In this document: in pieces, positions 24,801 to 36,452 of the stretch | Layout of the letters: each line of letters begins with the position of its first letter | How positions within the stretch are numbered: position 1 is the stretch's first letter | Origin: Caenorhabditis remanei | Taxonomy: Eukaryota; Nematoda; Chromadorea; Rhabditida; Rhabditidae | Length of the DNA stretch: 64,000 nt | Reading direction: 5' to 3' | Assembly: GCF_010183535.1 (NCBI RefSeq) | Contig: NC_071333.1 | Coordinates: 19,900,587-19,964,586 of the forward strand | Program-made: the position numbers and the translations under genes | The notes under the pieces: generated by a model | Database searches by the model: none | What the model saw: the letters and a program-made list of their open reading frames with translations, nothing else | What the model was told of the DNA's origin: nothing

Positions 24801-25680
24801 TCTCGGATGGCTCTCCAGGTGACTGGTCAACCGACACCATATCTTCATAGCTTACTGGTTTTTTCTTCAAATTCAGAGGCTTTTTCACGAAATAGCGTCT
24901 CTGAAAGAATATTTTTTTATACTTGAAGACAACTACAGCACCGGACAAAAAGGTATCAATTTTGACTGTTTTCAGTGGAAAATGACCAACTGTGACTGGG
25001 TATTTCGGTTTCACCTGATTGTCCGATAAACTCAAGTTTATATGGGTTGGACATAGAAAAAATAGTACATTATGTTTGTAGTTGACCATTTTTTTCGTAG
25101 GGACATAACCAAAAAAATTACAGCTCATCAAAGTATTTTTTCCCTGAAATCGTCTAATTTCAATGCAAACGAGCAAAATTTTGTAAATTTTCACTTTAAC
25201 AACCTATAACTTCCAAGATATATAGTGTTCCTACAAAAAAATGGTCAACTACAAAAAATTTGTGCTATTTTTGCTCTGTCGAACATATATAAACGTGAGT
25301 TTGTCGGACAATCAGGTGACACCGAAATACGTTTGCAAAGTTGGTCATTTTCCACTGAAAACAACCAAAATTGATACCTTTCCGGTACTGTAGCATAGAA
25401 TTTACACAAAACTTAAAGTTTTCAAAATAATGAACCTCACCTTTGAAATGGGCGTGTTCAACAATGGAGTGTTGTCAAATTCCCGTACATTCACACTTCT
25501 AGATGTTTTGTTTTCTTCAATGCGGTTTCCCGTTTCTTCAGCAGAAGACAAAGACCATTCTTCTGCACGCCTCTGCCTTGCGAGATTTTCATAACGCACA
25601 TTCAACACTCTGTTTAGAGGACTCGTTCTTGGATCCCTTATTGGTCCATTCAAAAAACGTTCACCGGCTTTCGATGACAT
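21839..25680 (-). CDS. CBP/p300-like histone acetyltransferase H1 (5 exons)
   Basis: Exons read on the minus strand are 25680-25441, 24900-24688, 23609-23205, 23079-21904 and 21853-21839, all phase 0, giving about 682 residues. A Cys/His finger near residues 298-335 (CCGLF, CCTGC, YHYKC, ECEC) precedes a p300-type (KAT11) HAT domain. Aligned motifs are VQEY, YLDSV (the CoA/substrate loop), an Arg before LYRSV, and WYDRML (the Trp-Tyr catalytic pair, p300 W1466/Y1467). The p300 HIWACPP segment is here QIYSQAP, so the active-site Trp (p300 W1436) is replaced by Tyr and the ACP is lost; activity may be altered. No bromodomain, KIX, TAZ or ZZ domain is visible. The N-terminal about 285 residues are unlike the other two HATs. 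Introns contain palindromic MITEs. The first exon follows a TCCTGCAG acceptor-like site, possibly a trans-splice site. It is convergent with K2. Confidence 0.8.
23705..24530. repeat. diverged palindromic MITE pieces inside an H1 intron
   Basis: TTTTCAACTTCTTTGTACGGACACTCTCTAGAG and GGGAGTGCTCGTA with CAACTACAAAA arms at 23790-23960, and a second partial set at 24330-24530, resemble the inner arms of the element at 11520-11976. Both lie in the intron 23610-24687. Confidence 0.55.
24936..25393. mobile_element. palindromic MITE (family P) in H1 intron 1
   Basis: The left end ACCGGACAAAAAGGTATCAA returns inverted as TTGATACCTTTCCGGTACTG at about 25370-25391. Subterminal GGAAAATGACCAACT pairs with AGTTGGTCATTTTCC. 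The element fills most of the intron between the first two H1 exons. Confidence 0.8.
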
Positions 25681-26044
25681 TATCCTGCAGGAGTATTCAA
25701 CTTCTGAAAAATGATGAGTTCGAAAAAGTAACCAATTACCGTAATACCCTTAATAGAGGTGTTCAGCAAAGCATACCTAACTCGGCATATCTTTTTTCTC
25801 AATGGAGATATTAAAAAGTTTTCAACAGACAAAATTTGGTTGAATACATATAAAGTGTTTCTTCAGTTGGAATTATTTTGATAGCTCTCAAAACAGTTGA
25901 GATATTGTGCACCAAATTCTAGCCATATCTTTTAAAGCTTTTACGGTACATTGACATGGTCCGTTCCACTGCCAAGATATCAACTAATAAGACTGTAACA
26001 CTCACGCGCAGCTCTCGATATTGCAAAGGTCATAGCTCGGTTCA
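25681..26044. other. H1 upstream region
   Basis: A stretch with CGTAATACCCTTAATAGAGG near 25739 resembles the CGTAAAACC-N-AATAGAGG ends of the repeats at 27850 and 30072. No gene or clear promoter motif is seen. Confidence 0.4.
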
Positions 26045-26902
26045 TCTCGGCAGAAACCCACATCAGGCGCGCAGCAGTCCAGCAGCAGGCAAGCGTAGAG
26101 TGCGTGCCTGATGCGGTTGTGCTGCGGTACTGTAGCGTACGTGTTGCGGAAAGGTTGCTCCTGTGCTGCTCTGGCGCTGCTAAAATTAGGCCGCTGCCTC
26201 CTTTGCTATAGTTTCTTGCACCGAAGACAGCGTATTATTAAAATAAAATTTTATTTAAAACCTTAAATACAATTACATATATATATAAATCTGAACATAG
26301 TACAATTCACGAAAATGTATACATATGTGAAAAATAGTACAATTTATGAATTAATTTTCGATGATGTTGCATTCAGCTTGCTTTGAAATCCTCGTCGTTT
26401 CCTATCGTTCAAATGTCTGAAAAAAATACGTAAGACTTATTTAGAGTATTGAGAAAATCTCACCTTCATGTTTTCCTGAAATCCTATTTGGCTTGACTGG
26501 CGGTGATGTTGTCTTTTTTGTAGTTGAGGGCTGAAATATGATTTTTTGTTTCTTACACACACGTATTTTTCTTCCATTAAACGGGTAAAACTATTTTCAT
26601 GAAAAAAAACATTGGTATGAAAAACAGGAAAATAGGAGAAAAGTGAATAAAAACATAAGTTTTCGGAATTGAGAAAAAATGGAGCGTACTTGCTGAATGT
26701 TGCCTAGGTGCTGCTGGAGAGCAGCGGATCTGCTGCTGCAGTGTTGCGGATATGCTGCCGCATCCTAGTTGCTGCACACGTGCTGCCGACGCATTTCAGA
26801 AAACAAAACGAGTGTAAATGATGCAGTCCTGATGCTGCAGTGTTGCGCGCCTGGTGCTCAGCGGGTAAATGTTGCGTGCCTGATGCGGGGTTCTGCCGAG
26901 AT
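26045..26902. mobile_element. element of about 0.86 kb with imperfect inverted ends and GC-rich subterminal repeats
   Basis: The left end ATCTCGGCAGAAACCCACAT matches the reverse complement of the right end (TGCGGGGTTCTGCCGAGAT, ending 26902) over about 32 positions with four mismatches. Degenerate TGCTGC-rich and TGCGTGCCTGATGCGG subterminal repeats occur at 26098-26200 and 26695-26890, much more GC-rich than the neighbourhood. The interior holds AT-rich sequence with exon-like pieces on the minus strand (26530-26464). No flanking target duplication is evident, so classification is open. Confidence 0.55.
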
Positions 26903-27243
26903 ACGCTGCTGCTGAGCAGCCGGAGTGATGTCTTGTTTTGCCTCCCGCCGCTTATTTCCAGCCTTATTTTGATTCACAACTTTGGCAGACGGTTTCCACT
27001 CTCTTCTCTTTGGTATCGGAAGAGACTTTATACATCGCATTATCTGGTTTCTTCGAAGGACACGGTTCCTCTCTTGTGTGCGTTCATCGGGCTTCTGATT
27101 TTGGTGGTGAAACCTTGAAACAATCTGAAATTAGGAAGTGACAATCAGATAGACGTAATACCCAAACTTACTTTTACTTGTTCTTTCAATCCTTCTTGCG
27201 CTGGTGTAATAGTCCCTATTTTCCGTACGTGAAAACGTTGCAT
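26858..27243 (-). CDS. small basic ORF, two exons, function unknown
   Basis: Exon 1 (27243-27172) starts MQRFHVRKIGTITPAQ four bases after a CGTTTTCAG acceptor, which would suit SL trans-splicing. A phase-0 intron with GTAAG donor and TTTCAG acceptor leads to exon 2 (27124-26858), giving about 112 residues very rich in Arg, Lys, Gln and Asn (for example PKRREWKPSAK). The final about 15 codons lie inside the right inverted end of the element at 26045-26902, so the original 3' part was probably replaced by the insertion. It shares strand with H1 and could be a displaced 5' part of a longer gene. No domain is recognised. Confidence 0.35.
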
Positions 27244-27559
27244 TTCCTGAAAACGATGATAATTTCAACTTGAAGAAAAAAAAGGGAGATTGAGAAAAAT
27301 AGTTGACAGCGGTTATGTTTCGGTTGTCACTACGGTGACTTATTGGCACACAAATGAGTGTGTATGGATATCACTCGTTATTACCAGATTCTTTCTCACC
27401 AATTCTTATTACATCCAACAAATAGTGAAAACTATTCTGGACAATCTATTCGCTAATTTGAAGATTATTAACTACGATGATTCTAATCAGATTCAAGAAA
27501 AATAACAGAAAAAATAAAATTCCATATGTATACCAAAAAAGTTGGCTTCATGACAAGGG

Positions 27560-28640
27560 AGTTCTCGCCCTCCGACAGATGTTTTCTTAACGCACCGCTT
27601 TTTGGAATGTTTTGTTTTGTCTTTCCCTCTTTCTTCTGAGTACTGTACCTTCTTTGATTCAAGCCGACAGCAAGAATGGTCTCGTGAGGGACTTAATCTT
27701 AGCCTCTTGCCCTTTAAATTGATAATGTTTTAGCAAGAATAAATAATCAACTTTAAAAAGAAGTCTGAAGTTAATGACACATGATTAGAAACATGTACTT
27801 AATTTTCGAAAAAAAAAGAAATTTTCCTGGAAATATATTATCAAACTTTATACCGTAAAACCTCTAATAGAGATGCCCCAGTAGCAAGAGTTTGGGGCAC
27901 AATATTTCAACTGCCTCGAGAGTTATCAAATGTTTTCCAACTGAAAAAATATATTTTTAAGTATTCAGCTATAATTTGTCTGTTGGCAACTTTTTGATAT
28001 CTCCTTTGAGAAAAATAGAAATAGCGTTAAATAGGCTTTGCCGGGGGCACCTCCAATAGAGGCTTCACGGTGAGTCGTGTTTGGACAGAGCCTCAAGCTT
28101 AAGTAATATACCATTTATTGGAAAAAAGGAATTATAAGTAACAAAAAATATTACACGAAAAGAAAAAGAAAAGGAGGAGTAGAAGGAGCTAGTGATTCGA
28201 GGGTCACATCCATATCATTCATGGAGGGCGAGAGAAAATGCAAAGAGAGGAGGGTGCTCGCTTTCCACACAGGAGACGATGTGAATAATGTGGTGATTCA
28301 CAGTTTTTACGACGTAAATTTGATGAGAATGATCTGGAAAGCAAGCAAAAGATTTGGTACAGTAGAGGACGGAATGAAAGGAAAAGGACTAGATGATTTG
28401 GAAGGGAGTCTTAATCAGTAATTAGAGAAAAGTTAAGAAATGGATTTGGATAGAACATGTAATAATTTTGAGCAAAAATATTGTTTTAAAAGAAATGACA
28501 ACGGAATCAGAACGATATAGAAAGAAAATGATGGGTAACATAAGAAGTTGGAGCTAATTGATGAACATGAAGCGAATTAGAATAATTTTGAAATTGTGGA
28601 GTCCCGCAAAGCATATTGGTGCATGGATATCAGATAGAAA
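27560..28640 (+). repeat. dispersed repeat family R, copy 2, with nested CGTAAAACC-type repeat
   Basis: Matches 8163-8790 and 31760-32400 in order and orientation. It is interrupted by a 27850-28075 insertion whose ends are CGTAAAACCTCTAATAGAG and CTCCAATAGAGGCTTCACGG, the same type as at 30072-30296 and 30438-30658. Confidence 0.65.
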
Positions 28641-28695
28641 AGCAGGGAAGAAATAATTCGAAAATTTTGGAGGGACAAATTATACAAACTGAACC

Positions 28696-29920
28696 CTACT
28701 GACAACATTTGCACTTCTGCTTCAAAGTTTTGACTCGCTTCTCTGGCATAGCTAGAACTTGTGCTTGAAAAGTTTCCTCGTACGTTCGTTTCCTTCCAGC
28801 AGAGGTACCAGCAGCAGTATCCATCTGGTTTCTCGGGCGCTCAAAGTTTTTGAACCAATTATTCTGTTGAATTTGTGCAATAGTCGAGCGTTTTGCCGCA
28901 TCAATATGGAGAATCTTACGCACGAGGCCTGAAAATAAGGAATGTAAATAACATATCAAAATATTTAAGAAAATGAGAGAAAATGTAACAAAACTAACCC
29001 ATAATTCTTGAGTCTTTTCTATTGATAATGCGAAACTCCTTATTGGTCCATTTTGGATTTTTCTCGTATCTTGCGAATTCTCCGTCCTCCAATCTACAAA
29101 ACGAAGTTCTAGTAATATAACTTCAAAAACTATCTGAAAAAGCTTACGCGTTTGCTTGCGACCATGGAATATCCCCACCGATCATTTCCACGAGAACAAC
29201 TCCTGTTGACCAAACGTCAAGAGCGGGTCCGTTTACATCGTCTTCTCCAAAGTTTTCGGGCGCCCAGGTGTGGGCTGTCCCATATCCGCTTTCAACATCA
29301 AAAGTGCCGTGTTGGTTCCGATAGCGGCAAGCCACTCCAAAATCACAGATTTTAAGAGTTCCTAGAAAAAAGAAAAAGTAATAATAACCGAAAAAGAAAA
29401 ACCAACCCCACGAAATCAACAAATTTTCAGATTTGATATCACGGTGGCAGTACCCGCGACCGTGAATGTAATGGAGACCGGAAATCAATTGGGTGAAGAA
29501 TCCATGAATCGTCTTCAATGTCCAGTTAGAATCAACATGACTCAGAAGAGTATTTTGATTGGCATACTCCATAAAAATCGCTGCATAGTCATCGACGTAT
29601 TCACAGGACAGCAGAGCAATGACATTTGGATGCATTCCTCCGTTAAGATCCTCGTGAATTTCAATTTCGTCCTTATATTCGTTGCTGGTAGTGGAGACGC
29701 GTTTCATCACAATCTCCTTTGCTTTCTTGTCATCGTTTTTTTGGACAACAGACACGGCTCCAAAACCGCCGGCACACAAATATTGGATCTGACGATATCC
29801 AAGTTGCTCGGCCAAATCAGCATTAATCTGAAAAACTCCAGGAGTATAATCAAATGAATTGAGGTGATTTACCTTAGTTTGTTGATCAGCATTCTTAAGG
29901 TTAGTTTCAGAAGCAGACAT
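28696..29920 (-). CDS. Chk1-related serine/threonine kinase K3 (5 exons)
   Basis: Exons are 29920-29873, 29827-29407, 29361-29148, 29093-28999 and 28928-28696, giving about 336 residues, with intron positions and phases matching K1/K4/K5. The glycine loop is the variant CAGGFGAV; the lysine in IVMKRV, HRDIKSENLL, DFGVA, APEN and DVWSTGVVLVEM followed by IPW are present. The start MSASETNLK is an ATG with a short first exon as in the paralogues. The tail reads GRKRTYEETF and ends CKCCQ, a clustered-cysteine end shared with K4 and K5. That end is not a CaaX box, because Cys is not fourth from the end; palmitoylation or metal binding are possible but unproven. The second intron (29362-29406, 45 nt) is in frame without a stop. 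Confidence 0.85.
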
Positions 29921-31729
29921 CTCAAAATGAGTTTAAGCAAGTAGAAATTGTCTGTAACAAAGCAATGATTGTTATATAACACGACGATAAAAACAAATAA
30001 AATTGTGAAAGAGATGACAACATTTTTGTACAAACTCCTTGGAGGCGTTATGGGTCATAGCAGTAATCATCGTAAAACCCCGTAATAGAGGCGCACCCAC
30101 TAGCAAGAATTTGGAGCATCGTTTCTCGGAAATCGTCAAAGATAGAAAAAAGTTTTCAACTGTAAAACTAGTCTATGAATATTAAGCTATATTTTCTCAG
30201 TTAGCAAATTTTTCATATCTCCTTCGGGGACCGAGACATACCGCTGCAAACAGGCCTCGCTGGGTGCGCCTTTGTTACAAGTTTTACGGAAAACTTCTGA
30301 GTCAGCATATTCGAGAGAACAGAAGGAACTGAAACAAAGGTTGAAATTATAACTGATGTATGAGTGTTCATTCTAAAAAAAACGTATCATACCGGGATAT
30401 AATCTGAAAATTTGTCAGGTTACAACAGAGACAGGACCCCCGTAAAACCTGGAATAGAGGCACACCTAGCGGTACCAGTTTGCAGCAATATAACTTGGTT
30501 CGCAAAGGAAATATCAAAAAGCTGAAAACTGACAAAATATAGCTTAGAATTCATAAAATATTTCTTCAACTGAAAATATTTGCATATCTTTGAAGAAAAC
30601 CAAGATAAAATGCACCGAACTCTTGTTAGCGGGTGTCCCTATTTTACAGGTTTTACGGTAAACAATTTTTTTTCTGGTTCTGTTCTATAATAATGATTAA
30701 AGAACGGTATCCAAAAGAGAAGAGAACTCTTGCTAATAAACATCATAAGCATATGTATCGTTATAATCCAATCAATACATAAACAGAAAGTGGCAGGAAG
30801 GCGTAAGAAAACACACCGAGTCGCTTCCGACACAGTCCCGCTAGAAAGAGTGTGTGCAAGTGCGAGAGAGCGTATCTGTTTCATGTGTGCATCGAGATGC
30901 CGGTATGGGGAGTGACTTTGTCATCCTTGGACCGTTTTTTCTAATGATATTAGGCTTCATGAATAAATGTGATTCATTTTGAAGAATGGATATTCGAATA
31001 TGTCGTTTAAGTGTGTTTAACTAGTAAATAAGCAATTGGATTTCAAATTATACTGTTTTCAATTTCTTTCTTTTTGATATCATCTTTTTTTTCGCCGAAT
31101 TCATGAAATCCTACATTACTCCAATTAGGAAAATTACTCTCCACTTTATTTTTAAATGAGTTGAATCCACAAGTCATACTGTTGTCTTCTATTCTCAAAT
31201 ATCTCTTTTCACATTTTCTGATATCAGCCTTAAGAACTACCGTACTTATATTTCTCTTTTTTCCATCTCCTTCTCCATTCTCTTAATTATGTTTTGTAAG
31301 CGCTACTAGTTTGGGGTACGGTGAGGGTATAAATATATGAAGTCTGGTGAGATCAGAGATGCACACAACAATTTCTATATTACGCATTGCGTCATCATCA
31401 ATTGGATGACTCCTTCTGATGAACCAAGTCAATGTAAGAGAGAGGACACACTGGGGAGAAGAAAGATACGGAGGAGGGGGGCATAATGTGTTCCTATTTT
31501 ATATTAGAAAGATATATGTTAAAAATTGAAAAGTACATTCAATCAGATGTATAAATAAATGAAATCATAAGCAAACAATTTTTGTTAAACATGTTCTCTA
31601 AGGTTACTTCAGTTTTAACCGATTCATATTTTCGGTTGTCTTTGAGACCCCCCGAACAATCACCTCCATTTCTTATTTGCTCCGACTATCTGTTAGATGC
31701 TCCAACCGAATTAAAATTGCATATATCAA
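29921..31729. repeat. repeat-dominated intergenic region
   Basis: Two palindromic-ended repeats (30072-30296, 30438-30658) start CGTAAAACC and end in GTTTTACGG. 30640-30970 is an inverted relative of 2120-2440, sharing the cysteine/valine-like frame around TCTAGCGGGAC and CGACACAGTCC. No gene is recognised up to 31729. Confidence 0.55.
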
Positions 31730-32400
31730 AAAAGTTGGCTTCATGCCAAGAGAGTTCTCGCCCGCCAACTTGTGAATTGACAGATGTTTTCTTAGCGATT
31801 GGCCTTGGAATGTTTTCATTTTGTCTTTTCCTTATTCTTCTGAGTACAGTACCCCTTTGACGCAAGCCGACAGAAAGAAGTCTACGGTTAGGGACCCTCC
31901 TGCGAAATCGGTAACCTTATTAACAATAGGAAAAATTTTATTATTTAACTGGTTTTCATCACTTAGAATCGTTGCTGACAATGAGATGGGCGGCTATGAA
32001 GTTGCCCGGAAATCTATTATTTAGCCTTATGTTTGGACAAACCATCAAGCTTAAGTATTCTACCATTTATTGGAAAGAAAAGAATTATAAGTAAAAAAGT
32101 ACTACAGGAAAAGAAAAAGAATTGGAGGAAACAAAGGAGCTTGATTTTTTGGGGACAATGATTTGGATAGCAAACAAAAAATTTGGTACTCCAGAGGAAG
32201 GAATGAAAGGGAAGGAAAGGAACTAGATGATTTGGAAGTGTCTGTTATATTTTTTTGTGATATAATTTTGTGTGGGGACATTGTTTCGAAGAGACGACAA
32301 CGGAATCAAAGCTATATGGAAAAAAAGGATGTTGAACTGAAAAAGTTGGAGGTATTGGTTGGGAATGGAACAAAGATATAAAAAATCGGATATGCTGTAA
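31730..32400 (+). repeat. dispersed repeat family R, copy 3
   Basis: Landmarks shared with 8163-8790 and 27560-28640 include GACAGATGTTTTCTTAGCG, the TTCTGAGTACAGTACCCC block and CAAGCTTAAGTATT. Downstream, 32400-33440 shows no gene. Confidence 0.65.
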
Positions 32401-33442
32401 ACTTATCTACCACTAACGAACCTTTCCAAACCACTGTCTCTTATGGGACACCCATTTTGAAATCATTGAATCACCTTTACAGTAGACCCCTGCTTATATC
32501 GGTTTTCTATTTGTTTATAACATTTAGATGAGGTCACGCTGTTGCTCGTTCTACCTCTATTTGTTGAATCTTTCGAAATCTATCAGATGGGTAGCATATG
32601 CCCTGTATAATGTTTCTCTCCAAGTTTTCTTCTCACCTCCTAACGAGCTCGTCTTCCTCCGAAAGTGACCGTCGGGCTATTATGACCGCTACTGTCTCTT
32701 TCTTTTTACTCTCTCAACCATCTTTAATTGTTACACTTCTCTCCTATCACAATTGTCTCTCTCTCTCTTTCTAACAACAGCGCCCATTTGAACGAGTAGC
32801 CATAGAACCACCGTCATGCTCGTTCTCTTCTTATACCACTTGTTCTTTAACACATGTTTTATTTTTGCCCAATTTCATCCCGAAACATTCTAAAATCAAT
32901 TTTTGTAGAAAGAAGCCAGGAGTCATTTACTGAAGCCCCCCAGCTGACCATCTTCAAAGAAAAATAGTTTGGATAGCATAGATCTCCAACAAAAAAAGTA
33001 AGTACAGTTTTTTCTTCCTGAAAATGCCATTAATCATAACTTAAAAACTTTCTCATGGAGAATCCCCCGTTAAGAATATGAAAAAAGAAAACGCTCACTG
33101 TCTCTCGTTCTTTGCCGCACGCCGCCTTTTGATGATCACACTTGTAAGAATTTGACTCACGATATGACCTATCCTGTGAAACTTAGAAAAGAGAGCCGAA
33201 ATCAAGAGTTTTGCGATTATCAGATTTTTTCAAATAGTTAGCCTAGACGGAAACACTTGAGGGCATAATTTCTCTGATATGCTGCAAGAGAGAGGCGATC
33301 CTCGCACTTTCTTATTGACAGCCTCACAATAGCTCATAATTTTTGTAGTTGACCATTTATTTGTAGAGTCATCCTATCTTTGTAGAACGTTTTTGTTATT
33401 CGATATTTTCCACCTTATATTTTGTTGTATTTTTTTGTAAGA

Positions 33443-33896
33443 TACAGGATCGGACAAAAAGGTATCAACTTTGGCTGTTTTTAGTGGAAAATGACCAACT
33501 TTGAGAGTTTGCCATAGTAATTCTGATTGTCACACCAAGAAAACTTTTAATGGATCATACAGATCAAAAGTAGAACTTCATTTTTGTAGTTGACAACTTT
33601 TTTTTATGGACACTCCCTAGCAAGTTACATATTGACAAAGTAATTTCTCCCTCAAATCGACCAATTTCAGTGCAAATTTGTGCGATTTTTGAGCTGTCGT
33701 ATTAAAATGACCATAACTCTCTAGGGAGTGTCAGTACAAAAAAGTTGTCAACTACAAAAATGGAGCTCTACGTTCAATCTATACGATTCATTAAGAATAT
33801 TATTGGTGTGACATTCAGAATTACTACGGCACACTCTCAAAGTTGATCATTTTCCACTGAAAACAGCCAAAGTTGATACCTTTTTGTCCGGTACTA
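33443..33896. mobile_element. palindromic MITE (family P)
   Basis: The left end CGGACAAAAAGGTATCAACT with GGCTGTTTTTAGTGG is mirrored by CCACTGAAAACAGCC and AGTTGATACCTTTTTGTCCG at the right end. Inner arms TTTGTAGTTGACAACTTTTT and AAAAAGTTGTCAACTACAAA pair almost perfectly. Confidence 0.88.
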
Positions 33897-33949
33897 TAAA
33901 ACGTTATAATCCTCGAATTTTACTGATACTTGCTCTGAATCTAGCAGAC

Positions 33950-36368
33950 CACCATTTAAGCCACTCTATAGCCTGACTTCCATTCATTAGGATATTTTAA
34001 TGAGAAAGTTAGGCGAGTTGACAACTTGTCGCTCCCGGAAATAAACATTTTTCCCTTTTTCATGGCCATTTTCCCAAAAAATTTGGTAACGGTTCCCAGG
34101 TACTCCAAAGGTACAACCAATTGCGCAACGATTTCATTTGTGACCTTCTCTATTTCCAATTCGAATTCATTCAAAGTGCATGTTCGTCCCCCCCTCCTCT
34201 TGCTGATGTCTGCTGTCTTGAACTGGTGTCGTAATGAACAAACTCATTCGCATTTTTGGCGATCTTTTTCAATAGTTATGCCTCTCTGTTTGATGTAACA
34301 AGAATTGTTGAGAACGAAGTTGTCAATTATGAATGATATCCATAAAATCCCACTTGTGTGCCGTTAAGGCACCGTACAGACAGCCAGATTATGAACGCTG
34401 TCTACCATTTCTTTCAATCTTCCCCTCCCTCCAAAAAAACTGAGTGGTCAAAAGATAGGACGTTTTTTCCCGTTGTCCTTTCTACCGTTTTTATCGAGCA
34501 AATATAGATGCATTTTCCAACCATTTCGTTTTTCCGTCTACCGTAAAAAACAATTGATGTGTATGCATCTTCTCTGTCCCTACTATTTTTTTATCTCTCT
34601 GAGAAACTGTTCAAAATAAATTTAATATTTCCCCACTTTTTCCGATATGTTCTTGCTTTTCTTTTTCAGTTCTTTCTTTAGATTCTTTTGTATTCCCGTT
34701 TTGTATTTTCTCTTTACAGTACCTCCTAATAAGAGTGTAATTTTGCTATTATAGTTGGAAATTCTCTGGTTTTCTTTGACAGTGAAAATTTGGTCACTCG
34801 TGATTCCTTCTCCTGTTCTCACTTTTCTCAATATGTTTATATGAATGTTTCTGTCATCTTTCGCGACAAGATCTCGTGACCCTATGCTCAATGCACAGTT
34901 GAGTCGCCTGTAGGTCCGTGGTCGTAAAAGTTCTTTTTGACAGCGGGAGGCACGTGAAAAAAGGATATGGAGGATAGGTGGAGGCAGACTTATCGAAAAG
35001 GGGAAGAAGATACAAGAGGCGAAAAAGAAGAGACTGTATATTCATAAGAGAGCAGGGAGCAAATTAAAGTTGTCCTCTAGAAGAGGTTCACAACTCGTAG
35101 TTGTCAGTAGTTTGCACACAGCCCAATAACTAAATTTCAGTTTTTGTACATTGTTGCTAATAATCATGTCTGGTAGTACTACCTTTTTTAACAACTCATG
35201 ACATTGGTTCGAGAAAACGTTCTGTTACCGGAGTGTATGGAGTAACTTGGATGACTAGAAAGGCAACTTCTGTTTTTTCTTTTGCTTAACAATCAGTTGA
35301 AGCATGTTATAACATGCGCAAGCAGCGTATTCAGTAGTGCATTACTGAACCGCATCACTGAAAATTTATTGGTTACTAATTTCTCCTTATCTGATTCCTC
35401 TTTAGTCTTACATAACTCATACAGTACCGCTTAAAAGGTTATCAACTTTGGTTGTATTCAGCGGAATTACCAACTTCAATTTTTCGTGTATTTCGTTGTC
35501 ACCTGATTGCCCAATATAATAAATTTTGTATGGACTGAACAGAGCAAAAACAGCACATTATTTTTGTAGTTGACCATTTTCTGTAGGGAAGCTATCCTGA
35601 AAATTAAAGTGTGTCAAAGTGAAAATCTACAACGTTTCAATAATACGCACTGAAATTAGTTGGTTTTAGGTAGAAATGCCTTTGATTACCAGTTACGTTC
35701 ATGGTAGTATCCTTATATTGAGTTTATCGGACAATCAGATGACACACCAACCATTTCTTTTTACTTTCTCTTCTCTATGACTCAAAACTCGGTTAGTGAA
35801 TTCCAAAATATTCCGTTTGGTTACATCCGAGACATTTTTCCCAATTCTATTCTCGCTTTGCCATTTTTCATTTTACGTCTACCGATGATTTTACGAAAAA
35901 TCTGACTGATCTCTTTCAAGCACTTTCTCAAACACAAAACGTTGTAAAATACTACTCTCATTAATTAAGAGAGCCAAATTTTGCCATTGCCCTTTTTTGG
36001 ATGGTGCCCTCATACTTTGATTGATGCATGTTCCGTTTTTCCACCCACTATTTCCTCTCATTTTAGAAGAAGAAATGCAAATTGAGTCTGAGATTTTTAC
36101 TTCTTTTCCTTTCTTCCTTTTTTCTGGTGGTCCCAGGATTCGACTTTTTTGGTCTCAACCTTCTTGAAACTGTCATTTGAAAAATAGTGTTCTCACTACA
36201 TAAACAACATTTAATAATTTTTCAGCTCAAAAATCTTGCACACATCCAGATTACCAAATCTCTCTGTGAAAGATAAACCGAAAACTGCAGTGAGGTGAGT
36301 TTGGAATTTGAAAAAAAATTATTGTATAGTAAAACGTTATTTTGCAACCTGAATAACTCAATCTTCAG
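33950..36368. repeat. nested dispersed repeats, no gene recognised
   Basis: 33956-34300 resembles 46740-47060 and inverted 11100-11410. 34370-35060 resembles 47100-47700 and, in its second half, 45780-46200 and 41930-42200 (landmark GCGGGAGG near 34944). 35420-35745 is a diverged family-P palindrome. 35870-36150 is family S inverted. Confidence 0.55.
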
Positions 36369-36452
36369 AAAACTCGGACCCACTGCAACCTTCCAAAACT
36401 CTCCAACAGTCAGTCACTCCAGGAGAAAAATCTGCCAGCTGCCACAATACAC

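Noticed and set aside
26464..26530. Additional minus-strand exons (26530-26464 and 26416-26343) extending the small basic gene
   Set aside because: Splice sites look good, but no joining of these pieces stays open in a consistent phase with the upstream exons.
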